Source of the DNA: Epiperipatus broadwayi
Lineage: Eukaryota; Onychophora; Udeonychophora; Euonychophora; Peripatidae
Assembly (NCBI GenBank): GCA_028023455.1
Contig: JAQFVV010000002.1
Coordinates: 32,435,725 to 32,499,724 of the forward strand
Length of the DNA stretch: 64,000 nucleotides
Reading direction: 5' to 3'
The notes beneath the pieces were generated by a model. It saw nothing but the letters and a program-made list of their open reading frames with translations. It did no database searches and was not told where the DNA came from. How positions within the stretch are numbered: the stretch's first letter is position 1; each line of letters begins with the position of its first letter. This document shows positions 48,535-60,223 of this stretch, one piece after another. Made by a program: the position numbers and the translations under genes.

Positions 48535-49257
48535 GTAAGTTTAAAAAAAATCAAAAACATTATGTTCTTATTATATATTCATATATAAATTATGTATGAG
48601 ATATTACAAATAACAAATAGTTGTAAAACATGTAAATCATTTAGTTTGTCTATGTGATACTTTATATATATTATACCGAGGTACATCGTGATAGTGTTTT
48701 AGTATTTTTTAAGAGTAAAAATATTTAGGAAATATCGTTTTAAAAATCAAAATAAAATAAAAGTTTTAAAAGTTTAGAACAAAAGATTAGGATGGGGGGG
48801 GGGGAGCTTATTGTTAAAGAAAGGAAACAAATGATTTTAAAAGAAGGGTAAGATTTTAGAAATAAAAGAAAAAAAAAGGAATTGAAATAAAAAATGATTT
48901 AATATTACTTTTAATTAATTTGTAATAAAAAAAGGGAGTTCGTTTGTCTTATAATAAAAGGATTGAATGTGTGCGTGTATAAATAGATTTTGAATAAAAG
49001 AAAGGAATTTTAAAAGTTAGTGGAGAGCTAATATAATAAAACAAAAAGAAATTAATTAAACAGCTAAGAAAAAAATAACAAAGAAACTAAATATTACTAT
49101 TCACTTAAACCCACGACCAATGGAAAGGATCAGAGACTTTATATAAAAGAAACAAACGTCCAATCGGAACGAAATAGAATGTACAATGGATCCGCGAGAT
49201 AAGCGTCGAGTATAAAAGAAGAGAACTTTGTATTGTTATATTTGATATAAAGAAATA
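48535..49257. other. Intron 8, start; purine-rich
   Basis: AT-rich, becoming strongly purine-rich on the + strand from about 48770, with a run of at least ten G at about 48795. TATAAAAGAAGAG at about 49213 looks like a TATA box, but no gene or LTR is established around it. Confidence 0.4.
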
Positions 49258-49524
49258 TACACCTGGGTCTCGTTTTACGCGATAGATAGGTTCCTCAGAA
49301 AACACGCGCAAACGAAATCGCGCAAAAATAGACGTAACTTACATTGAAAAGGGGGGGATGCGGTCTGTGATTTTTCAAAATTTGCATAAAAGCAAAGCAC
49401 CAACGTAAAATTACTTTAAAATTCAACGCAAAAAAAAAAAAATAAGGAAATAAAATATGACTAATAAAAAATTTCAAATTTGAAAAAAATTGATATAAGA
49501 CAAACTTCAAAATAATATATTTTT

Positions 49525-50463
49525 ATGCATAATTTACAGTACGGTAATTTATATTTTTTTTATACACGTTTTAATTATTATCCATATAGAATAATAAAAC
49601 ATATGTATAACGATTTTAATAAAAATATATATAATATAAAATTTACAATTTCGGAAATTAAACAAAAAATAAAATATTTAGACATAGAGCTTAGTTTAGA
49701 TGATAATAAAAAAATTATATTAAAACATTTTATAAAAGAAGATAATATGAGGAAAATAATTGCTGTCGATTCACAACAAGCATGGACCCAAAAACTTGCA
49801 GTAATTAAAAATTTTAAAATTAAAAATGATAGATATAATACAAATGAAAATATAGCTAAATTACATAAAGAACAATTTAAAAATTTATATATTAAATATG
49901 GTTATAAAAGTAAATGTATAGATAATGTTTTTTATAAAAATAAATATAATAGATGTAACAAATCTGATAATAAATGGATAAAAATTTCATATCATCCTAA
50001 AATATATAATGCATTATTAAAAAATTATGTAAATAATAAAAAAGATATAAATATAGGTTGGGCAAATAGTAAAGATTTGGATAAATTAATAGGTAATTAT
50101 AAAATAATGGATAATTTAAAATATAAGAAAGGAATGGTTTATAAAATTATATGTGGTATTTGTAAAAGAGTATACTATGGACATACATGTAAACAATTAG
50201 AAATAAGAGCTAAAGAACATAATGCAGCAATAAATAGGAGAGATGATAAATCCGCTTTGTTTATACATTATTTAGAATATGGTCATAAAATAGATTGTAC
50301 TAAAAATATATTTGCACTAAATTACTTGAAAAATGTTAATAGGCGTAAAGTATATAAAACTAGTTATATTAAAAATAATGATAATAATTGCATGAACATT
50401 TATAAAGGTTCAATTAATTTGACTAATAATTGGCTAAAATTAGATGTATGGAAAGATAGATAG
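49525..50463 (+). CDS. Penelope-like element C-terminal protein with GIY-YIG endonuclease, open frame
   Basis: 312 codons without a stop. Residues 1-19 come from the host transposon; the inserted part begins about residue 20 (a second Met is residue 27). Residues 48-140 match the end of Penelope-like reverse transcriptases in pattern (YLDIELSL, then a long helical region and YIKYGYKSKCID). Residues 202-255 are the GIY-YIG nuclease: MVYKI at 204-208, YYG at 217-219, R228, E232, plus the family's CX2C (C210, C213) and two His (H233, H254), a likely zinc site. The reverse transcriptase core is absent (5' truncation). Codons are extremely A/T-biased, rich in Lys, Asn and Ile. It could be unexpressed. 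Confidence 0.8.
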   Translation: MHNLQYGNLYFFYTRFNYYPYRIIKHMYNDFNKNIYNIKFTISEIKQKIKYLDIELSLDDNKKIILKHFIKEDNMRKIIAVDSQQAWTQKLAVIKNFKIKNDRYNTNENIAKLHKEQFKNLYIKYGYKSKCIDNVFYKNKYNRCNKSDNKWIKISYHPKIYNALLKNYVNNKKDINIGWANSKDLDKLIGNYKIMDNLKYKKGMVYKIICGICKRVYYGHTCKQLEIRAKEHNAAINRRDDKSALFIHYLEYGHKIDCTKNIFALNYLKNVNRRKVYKTSYIKNNDNNCMNIYKGSINLTNNWLKLDVWKDR

Positions 50464-50778
50464 GCAAAATATCAATATTAATATATTTTATATGTTTTTG
50501 AGTATATTTGAATATCCTATACTCAATGAAGGAATATATATATTTTTTATGTTGTATTGTATATATTTATAAAATAATGATGTTGATATTGTTTTAGTTG
50601 GGTTTATTATGAATAGATGTCGCTATATGTATTTAACGGTAATCGTCAGCAGACATATTGAAAAAGATACAAATTGTATGTATCGAAAAAAGCTTTTCTA
50701 TTGAAAATTTGTTATTTTCATGTTTTTTGTTGTATATATAGATATTTTATTATATCTTATAATAATAAATTTTTATTG
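49583..50778 (+). mobile_element. 5'-truncated Penelope-like retroelement insertion
   Basis: It is bounded by a 13-bp direct repeat, TTTAATTATTATC (49570-49582 and 50779-50791), which occurs once in this region of the transposon. The insert, 1,196 bp, contains the GIY-YIG frame and about 310 bp of AT-rich 3' tail. The target duplication and 5' truncation fit target-primed reverse transcription. Confidence 0.8.
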
Positions 50779-51518
50779 TTTAATTATTATCGCTATTTGC
50801 CAAAACACATGTTCGTTTGCACTCTAATTAGTAATTAATCTTTGAGACGATGATTTTATTAATTGTTTATTAACTTAGACTTATGATAATAAAAAGACAT
50901 TTATTCACAACTGCTGGGAAAAATTTAATTAACACTAACAACTAAAAAATTAAATTCTTATTTTTGTCTTTAATTTTCAATTCCGTTTAAAAATCAAATT
51001 TCACATCACATTATTTCAAGTCGCGAAAGTAATTTTTAAATTGTTAATTACAATTAAAAATCAGATTTTAATTGTCAAATTTAATTGTGCCCACTGCTAT
51101 TACTGAGCTTTTAAAAATAAACTTGTGGACACTAAATGATTAATAATTGATTACGTTCTTTTTTAAAAAGCTAAAACAGAATGTGATTTAAAATGCAAAA
51201 TTAACACGCACAATGTTTGAACAAATTTACATTATAATCTTGTAAAATTTAATGTGTGTATACATAAAATGTGGAAATCATGATTTTAATTTCATTATTG
51301 CATAAAATCTTACTATTATAAAGCACTGAAAATATTGAAATTACTAAGATGAAAGTCGAATTCCAATAATGTGCTATTACTTTCAATATAACGTAAGTGC
51401 GCGAAATTTATTATTTAAAGTAATAGCGCAATATCGGAGATCGACTTCCGGTGAAACACGAATCGCGCAACTTCAAAATCGTGTTAAATAAGTCCACGTA
51501 AAAAGAGACCCAGGTGTA

Positions 51519-53470
51519 TATATAAAAAAAGGTTAATAAATTATTATTAATTCAATTAGAAAATTGTTCGGAAATAAATTGGATCAAATAAAGTATTAAC
51601 GAAAGTAGAAAGAAATTTAATTGGAAATAAATTGGATAACAAACTGATTGATTCCAGAAAATTGCAGAAGCTATTATTTGAAGAAAATGATGCGTTGCTG
51701 AACCCATCGTATTGTGCGGCTGGCCTGGACCTTCTCTTCAGCACCATCAGCAGATAGTTCGAAGGACAAACCATGTTCGGGTGAAGTCTAAGGAACAGCG
51801 GAGTGTCCATACCGAGATTTACAAGTGTTCATATAATATCACAAATTATGGAAAGATCTACGAGGAATTAGCGCCAACCGGTTGGAACTAACAAATTACA
51901 GAAGCTACATTTTGTCATACTTGCTTCAAATCAAATTCAAATCCTAGGTAACATTTCATTTTTCTTATTCTCCAATTCTTGATTTATAAGCCGTGATAGA
52001 TAAGTGAATAAAAAAAGAAACTTAACTTCTTACGAACTATTATCTTCAAGGTATAAATTATATTAGCTCCATTGTCCAACTTTTATTCAGAGTTATTAAT
52101 TGTGTGTGTGTGCGAATTTTAATTGAATATGTTTTGTATTTTTATTTTGTTTCAAATGTATTAAAATATTTATTTAAATGAAAGGAGTGTGCATGGTTGT
52201 ATTATGAGATAAAGCGATTATTTTAAGAAAAGAGAGCAGGGGTTAAATTAGTATTGAAATATTTATTACTAGAACGATCATATGCTTTTAATATGATATA
52301 AAATGCTCATTTAAGAAAAAAGAGCGAGATTTAAAATGTTATTGAAATATTTATGTTAATAGAAATAACGTAGACGTTTACTATGAGATAATATGTTTAG
52401 TTTATGGAAATAGGGCGGGGATTGAAATATTTAGTCGTTATTAAGAAGTGATTTAAGTTGAAGCTAAAAGAATAGGGAGTATCTTTTAAAATAAGGATTT
52501 TAAATGACGCAAAAGTTTTATTATGCGGAAAGTAAATTTTTTAATATTAAGAAATTTGCAATGGGCGGAGATTTCTAAGACAGCTACAATTCGATAAGCT
52601 AGCTGGGATTTCAGGTACTAGATTCGTTGCTGGTCGAGCAGACGCGTTAATTACTCCATGATTAACTGGTGCCTAAGGGATCTTAAAATAAATAAAGTGT
52701 TTGGTTGGCCAGTATTTTAATTTAGTAGCAGTGTTTATGTTATTGGTGGCTTGCTACCAATGATATTGTTCTCTCCACCTGAGGGATCAGAAACCTTCAG
52801 AGATAGAAAAGTTTGTTAATAAGGGAAATGCGAAAGTATATATATATTCTAATAATTTTAATAAACCGTAAAAAAACAGTGGCTGTTAAATATGTAGCTC
52901 TGAGAGTATATAATAATATTTACTGGAGAAGTAAATTTCGAATTTGCAAACCATAATAAAAATTATCAATTTGAACTTGTTAGCGTCATTTTAATAATCG
53001 TGCAAAGAACACCCTCTCTTTCCTTTCAATGTAATTTATTAGTAGAAAAAAAAAAGTATTCCGCTTTTATCTAAATCCACACTGTTATATTGCATTAAAA
53101 TGACTAGTAAGTCTGATTTGTGAATTATTATATACACGTTTGGATTTTTTTCTGGTAAATATTATATATTCTCAGCGTTATATAATTAATAGCTGTTGTT
53201 TATGTATATGGATTATAAAAATTATTAAAATTTATGTGTAATTGTTAATTCAGACTATAAACTAATTTATTTAATGCTAATATAAAGTAGTTAGATAAAA
53301 ATAGACCCTTTTTTGTCCAACAAATAAATTAGTATTGATAGAATGAAGAAGATATATTCTTTACTATTTTGTTAGAATGACTCTAGTAAGCCTGACTTGT
53401 GAATTGTCATTATGTTTTGCACATTTGGAGTTTACTTATTCATAATATTATTATATATATGTTATATATA
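51519..53470. repeat. Non-coding accessory stretch with imperfect tandem repeats
   Basis: It holds a perfect 12-bp palindrome CCAACCGGTTGG (51874-51885) next to TTAGCGCC; a TG run at about 52101; and about three diverged units of 75-95 bp at 52200-52435, each with a purine block (AAGAAAAGAGAGCAGGGG-like) followed by ATTGAAATATTTA. It is GC-richer in places than the surrounding intron. No open frame of note. It may be the remains of a larger element. Confidence 0.45.
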
Positions 53471-53648
53471 GAGTTCGCAAATAAGCTCTTAACAAGCTTT
53501 TCAGAAGATTCCCAACCTCAGACTGGTTTCTGTTACTGGCTTCCTCAGTGAGGTGCTAGGATATTCAAGCATTAGATCTCACTGAGGAAACCAGTTTGGA
53601 GGTGGGGATATTCTGCAAGGCTTGTTAAGAGCTTATTTGTGAGCTTGT
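53470..53648. repeat. Foldback/MITE-like inverted repeat
   Basis: The left arm TTCGCAAATAAGCTCTTAAC (about 53473) and the right arm GTTAAGAGCTTATTTGTGAG (about 53624) are inverted complements extending about 65 bp, and share CTGGTTTC and CCTCAGTGAG. Total about 175 bp. Possibly a miniature inverted-repeat transposon. No clear target duplication is found. Confidence 0.7.
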
Positions 53649-53649
53649 T

Positions 53650-55180
53650 AAATTAGGTCATGTGACATATGACTTGATTTCTTTGCAATTTTATTATATA
53701 TACATACAGGGACACATTGTTATTCTATGTTTTATAACATCTCACTGAGATACACAATTTATTTTCTGTGTTTTAAATAAACATCTTCATAAAATTAAGA
53801 TATACTGTTTAATTTGTACATCTTATTATTAGAAACTGGAAATATAAATTTTACATTTTTTTCTTTTCAGTATCGATCATCTTTTTAGATTCATTGCTTT
53901 TTTTTTTTTTTAATTAAATGTGCACATTTAAAAACCTATATTTTATTTTCAATTTTTACAGTCATTAATTTCTGTTTAAGTTAGCTACAAATATTTTACT
54001 TCATCATATATTTTTGGCTATATATTGTAATAAATACATAGTTCCATACCTAATTTTACTAGAACATGTCACTAAATAATAAATCTACACTTCTTCGTAT
54101 AACAAATTATATTCTAATATTGTTAACTAATATAAGACAATAGTAAAGAAAGAAGTTAAGTTTACTAGTAAAATCACAATTGCAAACAAATATTGGGAAA
54201 TTATGAATTACAAAATGAAACTATTCCAACTAATAATAAATCTTGGAAGTGAAAAAATAAGTTTACCCAGTATGAGTTACATTTGGACACCTATTAATTT
54301 GGCATTTTTTTTAGATTCAAGTAATAGTCAGTAATAAAAGAAATAAAATAATTTATTATTAAACAAAATAATTTATATAAGAAAAATAAAATAATAATAA
54401 TACCATTGTAATAGTTAGCAATATTTAAATTAATACATCAAAACCAACAAACATGTATGATTAACAATCTTATCTCAGTACCTAATATAACAGTGAGGGC
54501 TATAAAATTAAGTAATGGGTGAAATGCCTGCTATATATAAGTTTAACTCTCTACATAATGGCATAAAAATAACAATTATTTTTAAAACTTCATATATAAA
54601 ATATTTAAATATTAATTCTTCATTACAGCCTTATTATTTATAAAGATATAGACATTACCCATGCTTAAGAAAGTATTCACTATAAAACTAAATTATTATA
54701 AAATGAAGCTATAAGAAATTTATAACTGGAACTAGCCAACAAATATCTCAGTTGCCAATCCATACTTTGTCAAATCCCATATATATATAAAATAAATATT
54801 TATTACCATTTAAACAATCATTATTTAAAATAATAAATATCATTAAGCAACACAGATTATATATTTTATAATCTGTATTGAAATATGATGATGTTTATTA
54901 CATCCGCATTAATTTTGAACATAATATTTAAAACATTTTGAAAATGTTACTTCCATATAGCTTTAATATACACAGTGATTGATACACTATTTAAGAATTG
55001 GCAATTTATAAATAATATCAGCATAATATTTATGTGAAAAAACAATTTATTATAAATTTAAAAATATTTAATAAAGATTTATCAATTCTTTTGTAGTTTT
55101 AACTTAATTACCATTAATGTTATTCAAAATTTATGATGATAATCCTTCGTTCATTGTGGCATTCCGTTTGAAATATGGAA
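53650..55180. other. Intron 8, AT-rich stretch
   Basis: No gene, repeat family or element end recognised. Runs of A/T throughout. Confidence 0.5.
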
Positions 55181-55196
55181 GATCATCATCATCATC

Positions 55197-55618
55197 AACC
55201 ATTATCAATCCACTGCAGGATGAAGGTCTTCCCAAGTTCAATCCATCTTTTCCTATCTTTAGCTTCTCTTCTCCACATCACACCTGCACACTTTCTTATT
55301 TCATCCATCCATCTCACATGTGGTCTCTTTCTGGGCCTTTTACAATCTCTTGGAATCCAGTTTAAAATTTCAATTGTCCATCTATTATCATCTCTTCTAA
55401 CAATATGTCCAGCCCAACTCCACTTCAGTCTTTTAATTTTTTCAGTGAGATCAGTAATACCTGTTTGTTCTCTTACTCATACATTGCGTTTTCGATCCCT
55501 ACTTGTGACTCCCAACATGCATCTTTTCATATTTCTTTGAGTGGTCTGAAGTCTCTGTATTGCTCTTCTATTAAGTGTCCAAGTCTCTGATCCATAAGTA
55601 AGAACTGGCAAAACACAT
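55197..55618 (-). pseudogene. RTE C-terminal region
   Basis: In shifted frames the - strand encodes KCVLPVLTYGSETWTLN-like, then WAGHIVRRDDNRW-type and RPRKRPHVRWMDEIRK-type blocks and an end rich in Trp and Arg. This is the usual C-terminus of RTE/BovB-type polymerases. It runs directly into the microsatellite tail. Confidence 0.75.
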
Positions 55619-57146
55619 TTATTTAAAACTTTCCTTTTCAAAACACATAGGCATATTTCCTTTTAGTATCAAGTTATTTCTACCAAAAGCACTCCAACCA
55701 AGTTTAATTCTGTGATTAATTTCATCCATTATATTTCCATCTGTATTAATAATCTGACCAAGGTATTTGTAATTGTTAACTTCTTCTAACTCATCATAAT
55801 CAATCTTTATTTTCATATTTTGAGAAAATCTATTAATCATTACTTTAGTCTTTTTAACATTTATCTTTAGTCCTACTTTCATCTGATAACTCCTGCAACA
55901 TTTCCTGTAGCTCTAAAGCATTATTTGCAAAAACAACTACATCATCTGCAAAATCTAAATGACTTAAATAATCTCCATTTACTTTCACTCCTTTAGCTTC
56001 CCATTTTAATCCACAAAATACTTCTTGCAGCACTGCTGTAAAAAGTTTTGGAGATATGGAGTCACCCTGTCTTACACCCTTTTCAATGTTGATTTTCCTA
56101 CTATCATTATGCAATCTAATTGTTGCTGTTGCATTTTTATAAATATTCTTTAAAATATGACAATATCCTGGATCTACACCTTGATGATCCAATGCTTTAA
56201 TCAATGAAGAAATGTTTATAGAATCAAATGCCTTTTCATAGTCTACAAATCCTAAGCATAATGGCAACTCATATTCATTTATCCTTTCTATGACTTCTCT
56301 CAATACCTGGATATGATCTATTGTACTAAAACCACTTTTAAATCCAGCTTGTTCTCTTGGTTGGTGGAAATCCAAAGTTCTCTGTAGACGAGTTGTAATT
56401 ATCTTGATAAAATTTTTATATAAAACTGATAAAAGGCTGATAGGTCTGTAATTTCTAATATCTTCTTTATCACCTTTTTTAAATATTAATATTAATACTG
56501 CATTCTTCCAATCATCTGGTACATCTTTATCATTTAGACATTTGGTATATAACTTTTCTAAAAAAAATTCTATTTCTTCACCTGCTTCTTTTAATATATC
56601 AATTATAATTCCATCATTACCTAGAGTCTTCCCTTTCTTCATAAATTTAGTTGCACGTCTCACTTCCTCATTCAAAATTCTGGTCAATTCGGAAGATATA
56701 ATAGGTATAGGAGGCACTTGTTCTTTATTACTATATAATTCTTGATAGAAGTCTTCTACACATTTCATGATGTCATCTCTTTTTTTAGTAATAATGCCAT
56801 CTTTTTTTCTTATTGCAGATATAAATTTCCTACCAATATCAAACTGTTGTTTTACACTCTTTAGACTTTTATTCTCTTCTACAGCTTTCCTTGCTAGTTC
56901 ACAATTATACTTTCTTATATCATTTTCAATTCTTTTCCGCACCATTTTACAAAATTCGAGATATTCTTTTAATGCATCATTGTTGTATATCCTCATATTG
57001 CTTCTTTTCTTCATAAATTCTCTAATCTCAGTAGAAATTTTCTTGGTCAATTGCTGCTTTTTTCTACCAGCTATCTTTGTTGCAGTTTTTAAAAGTATAT
57101 TGCTTATTTTCCTATTAATGTCATTCAAATCTGAATCATGTTCCAA
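55619..57146 (-). pseudogene. RTE reverse transcriptase domain, with an 8-bp deletion
   Basis: A long open frame (57146-55854) holds FKKGDKEDIRNYRPISLLS, LGFVDYEKAFDSI, EKGVRQGDSISPKLFTAVLQ and the catalytic FADD (HLDFADDVVVF). Near 55863 an 8-bp deletion between short direct repeats (judged against the copy at about 25930) shifts the frame, and VGLKINVKKTKVM continues in another frame to about 55640. There a further frameshift leads into the C-terminal region. Confidence 0.9.
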
Positions 57147-57219
57147 ATCTACTAATACTTGAAACCGATTTGTAAGTTCTAATTTAAATTGATTAGAATG
57201 TTTCTGAAGATTAGGAATA

Positions 57220-58101
57220 TCAACTGTAAATATTGTTTTTCTTAATAATTTTTGTCTCTAGTTTTGCATTAACATGTATCTTACATCTTAGTAATCGATG
57301 ATCACTTCCTGTGTTAAATTTATTAAGAACATTACAATCTTGAAATATGTATTTTCTGTTAGTCAAAATATAATCCAATTCTGCTGTACCTTCATTTGGA
57401 TGCTTCCATGTCCATTTCCTTTTAACATTTTTCTCAAAAAAAGAATTCATAATATAAAGTTTTTCTCTTTCTGCAAACTCCATAAGTCTATGTCCTCTCT
57501 CATTTCTATTATCATAACCAAAATTAGCTACAGCATTTTCATCTTTCATTTGTTTACCAATTCTAGCATTAAAGTCTCCCATAACAATTTTAAAATGTTG
57601 TTTACTCTGATCAAAAGCCTTTTGTACATCCATATAAAAGTCTTCTATAACTTCATCACTATGAGAACTCGTTGGGGCATAAACCTGAATTATCTGCTTT
57701 TAGTATCTGCTATTAAGTTGTAAAACTAATCTTGCCACTCTGTCTGATACACCATCAATCTCCACAATGTTATTCTTCCATTTTTTATTTATAATGAATC
57801 CTACTCCACTTGTATTTCCAATATTTGTGCCTTTATAGTAGAGTATATGTCCACTTTTTAAATCAATTGTTGTTTCATCTTTTCTTCTAACTTCACAAAG
57901 TCCAATAATGTCCCATTTAATATAAGACAGTTCTTCTAACTCTTGCAATCTTCCTTCACTTGAAAGTGATCTGCAGTTGTAAGTACATAAATAAAAAGTC
58001 GTTATCAAATGGCAGCCTGAGTCCGCAATCAGGCGATTCTTAGCACCCTCCACTTTCCAGCCTCCTGGGAATAAGGGCCATGATTTATTTTTGTCTGTCA
58101 T
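57220..58101 (-). pseudogene. RTE endonuclease domain, with an in-frame stop
   Basis: One frame from Met at 58101, broken by TAA just after QLNSRY (about 57699) and continuing in the same frame. APE-type endonuclease motifs: TYNCRSL, the metal-binding Glu in IIGLCEVRR, GVGFII, VYAPTSSHS, MGDFNARIG and the final SDHRLL. The frame shifts at about 57225 before the linker to reverse transcriptase. Confidence 0.85.
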
Positions 58102-58110
58102 GATTGTATA

Positions 58111-59069
58111 TATTGGAAAAAATATTCTTAAACTCGGAGGTAAAAAGCCAATAAACTCACCACGCTAGTCTAAATAAGTTGTAGAAAAATCATGATTTTG
58201 CAGCAGTTGATGATTATGAATTAATCCTATTTATGATATATGAAAATATGAAGTCCATTATCCATTTGAGTCTAGGTTCCCTTGGGATAAAACTATTTAA
58301 ACGTTCATTTTGAGAGTTTTAAAATTCAATGTTTTCATTTTAATCCAATAGCTGATGATTCTGTTCATGTGATCAAAATAATTTTTTTGATAAATTATTT
58401 TTGGCTACTTGTCAATAGAACAATAAATAAATCTACCGTCAGTTTTAAAATTATTTAAAACATAATTGTCAATTCTTTAAAATTAATATTTTTAAATTAA
58501 ACACTTGAATTTCTTTTTAAATTATCATTTAATGAAATCAATTTTTATTTATAAAAAATATATATATAAAGTCTTTAAATTAATAAAAATAACAACTCAC
58601 TATTTTAAAATATCAATGATGTCACAGTTCTAAATTAATAAAATTTCTTTCTATAAATTTTGTAAATTTATATCTCAATGAAATGTATTCCAAAGGATTG
58701 TACTATTTCATTAACCTCCCTTTCACAAAAACAAATTTTATTACATTTAATAATTATAATGTTTATTTTTTAAAAAAATTATTTTGACTTTTTTGTTTAT
58801 TTGTATAATATAAACTTTAGTTAGAAGTGAGTTAACATTTAATATCTTATTAATTTTAACTCAAATACATAACACTTGAACTAAATATAGACATTTGTGT
58901 CTATTCAAAAAATGAAAGTATAAGCTAATAATATAAACCACTTCAATTAGTTTATTAACCAATAGTAAAATTAAATTCAGGAATAAATAATGTTTATTTA
59001 TAGTTTTAGATTTTAACTGAACACATTTCTTATATCAGTCAACAACTATATTATGATTGTATTTTTATA
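58111..59069. other. Intron 8, AT-rich stretch
   Basis: Very AT-rich, with no feature recognised. Confidence 0.5.
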
Positions 59070-59352
59070 TTGGACTACTTCCATCATCTAATATGCATAT
59101 TGAATGTCTTTAGAAAAATTCAACTTTATTTAAATATTCCAAATACATTCAATTTGACTGTTAGTAATAGTACATCAAACAGGTTAGTGTATGCACAACG
59201 TTGCAGGAGGTATTATTCTCCCCTCTTCTTCAAGTGTTGCTGGCCTGACCATTGACAGTATTAGCATGGGATTCGAACCTCGACCCTTAGATTCTTGAGT
59301 ATTGAATTTTAAGGTAATGCTCTAACTAACTGAGCCATCCTGTCAACGGCAA
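59070..59352 (-). mobile_element. tRNA-derived SINE, copy 1
   Basis: The - strand starts with a tRNA-like head: A box in GGATGGCTCAGTTAGTTAGA (59319-59340) and B box GGTTCGAATCCC (59268-59279). A non-tRNA body and a tail containing GATGATGGAAGTAGTCC follow. A second copy at 63509-63800 shares head, body and tail. The head cannot fold as a functional tRNA with a clear anticodon arm, so it is a SINE rather than a tRNA gene. Confidence 0.8.
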
Positions 59353-60223
59353 TCATCATTAGAAATTTCATATACTTATCTATGATTAGAAGAGAGAAAA
59401 TAGACGTAATTTTAAATGATTTAATTTACAATTAAATCACTTTTTTTTTCCAAATGGTTAAAATTTCAATCTGTACTGATTCATTATCTTAACTTCTTTA
59501 CTCAGTTGTAGTAAGATATCAAGAGCAAGAAAAACTACAATACATTCTTATTATCAAATGTTTTCTGAAAGAAAATATTACTTTTGTCTGAAATCTTTAT
59601 CAAGGTTTTTTTTTTCACTTTTAAATAAAATATAAAAGCTATTGTGTAATTAGATGAGATTATGGCAAGTTATGTTCTAGGAATTAAAAGATTTTTACTG
59701 ATCCAAAACACGTTAATGTGCAATTATTAATCATCATAAAAATTGACCAATTGCAGTAAAAAAAAATGGGGGGGGGGGGCAGTTAGTGTGCTTTCTTCAG
59801 GACAGTATTTGTTCTCACTTCCATTTTAATGATGAAGATTATACTGAAATTGAATGATTGTGTACTTCTTCGTTCACTGTATAGTTTGAATATAGCTTGA
59901 TTTATTGTTGAAATTTTTAGTAAGTAAGCAATTCCAGAACAAGTAATAAAATGAAACTAATTTCCATTTATCAAAATGGCAGTACATTACAGTTAGCGAT
60001 GACTAATATGAAAATAGTATATAAACCTTTTCATTTTGTTGAGAGTAATTATTTTAGAAATCAATTCTTGTTTATATTTGAATGCATCTCATATTGCAAA
60101 ATATTCTGTTAACATTCATACTATAAATGGCTTGAATTATAATGTAAAATTCTATTTAGATCATTGGCATATATTTAGGAAAAAAGCCTACATATGCATG
60201 TTTTGTTTTTATTTTTTTTTTAG
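59353..60223. other. Intron 8, distal end
   Basis: AT-rich, with a run of at least ten G at about 59768. No element recognised. It ends in a T-rich tract and AG at 60223. Confidence 0.55.

Larger units (their letters stand above)
49260..51516. mobile_element. pogo/Tigger-like non-autonomous transposon, copy 2, with a nested insert
   Basis: The ends are CACCTGGGTCTCG and AGACCCAGGTG, flanked by TA (49258-49259 and 51517-51518). It is the same element as 15760-16722 in opposite orientation, and is interrupted at 49583-50778 by a Penelope-like fragment. Without that insert and its duplicated target it is about 1.05 kb. Confidence 0.85.
55184..58110 (-). mobile_element. RTE-clade non-LTR retrotransposon, nearly full coding length, inactive
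   Basis: Reading on the - strand: apurinic endonuclease, reverse transcriptase and the characteristic C-terminal region, ending in a TGATGATGATGATG tail at about 55184-55197, as RTE elements do. It has no LTRs. A decayed copy of the same family lies at 23703-26058 on the + strand. Four coding lesions are seen. The 5' border is placed just upstream of the first Met at 58101 and is uncertain. Confidence 0.85.

Noticed and set aside
48795-48804. G-run as a possible G-quadruplex or regulatory site
   Set aside because: A single homopolymer run, like the one at about 59768. It gives no further evidence and may vary through slippage.
49213-49225. TATAAAAGAAGAG as an LTR or gene promoter
   Set aside because: No matching second LTR, primer site or downstream gene could be tied to it.
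59268-59340. A tRNA gene on the - strand (good A and B boxes)
   Set aside because: A second copy with the same long non-tRNA body and tail lies at 63.5 kb, and no clear anticodon arm or acceptor stem is seen, so it is a SINE head.
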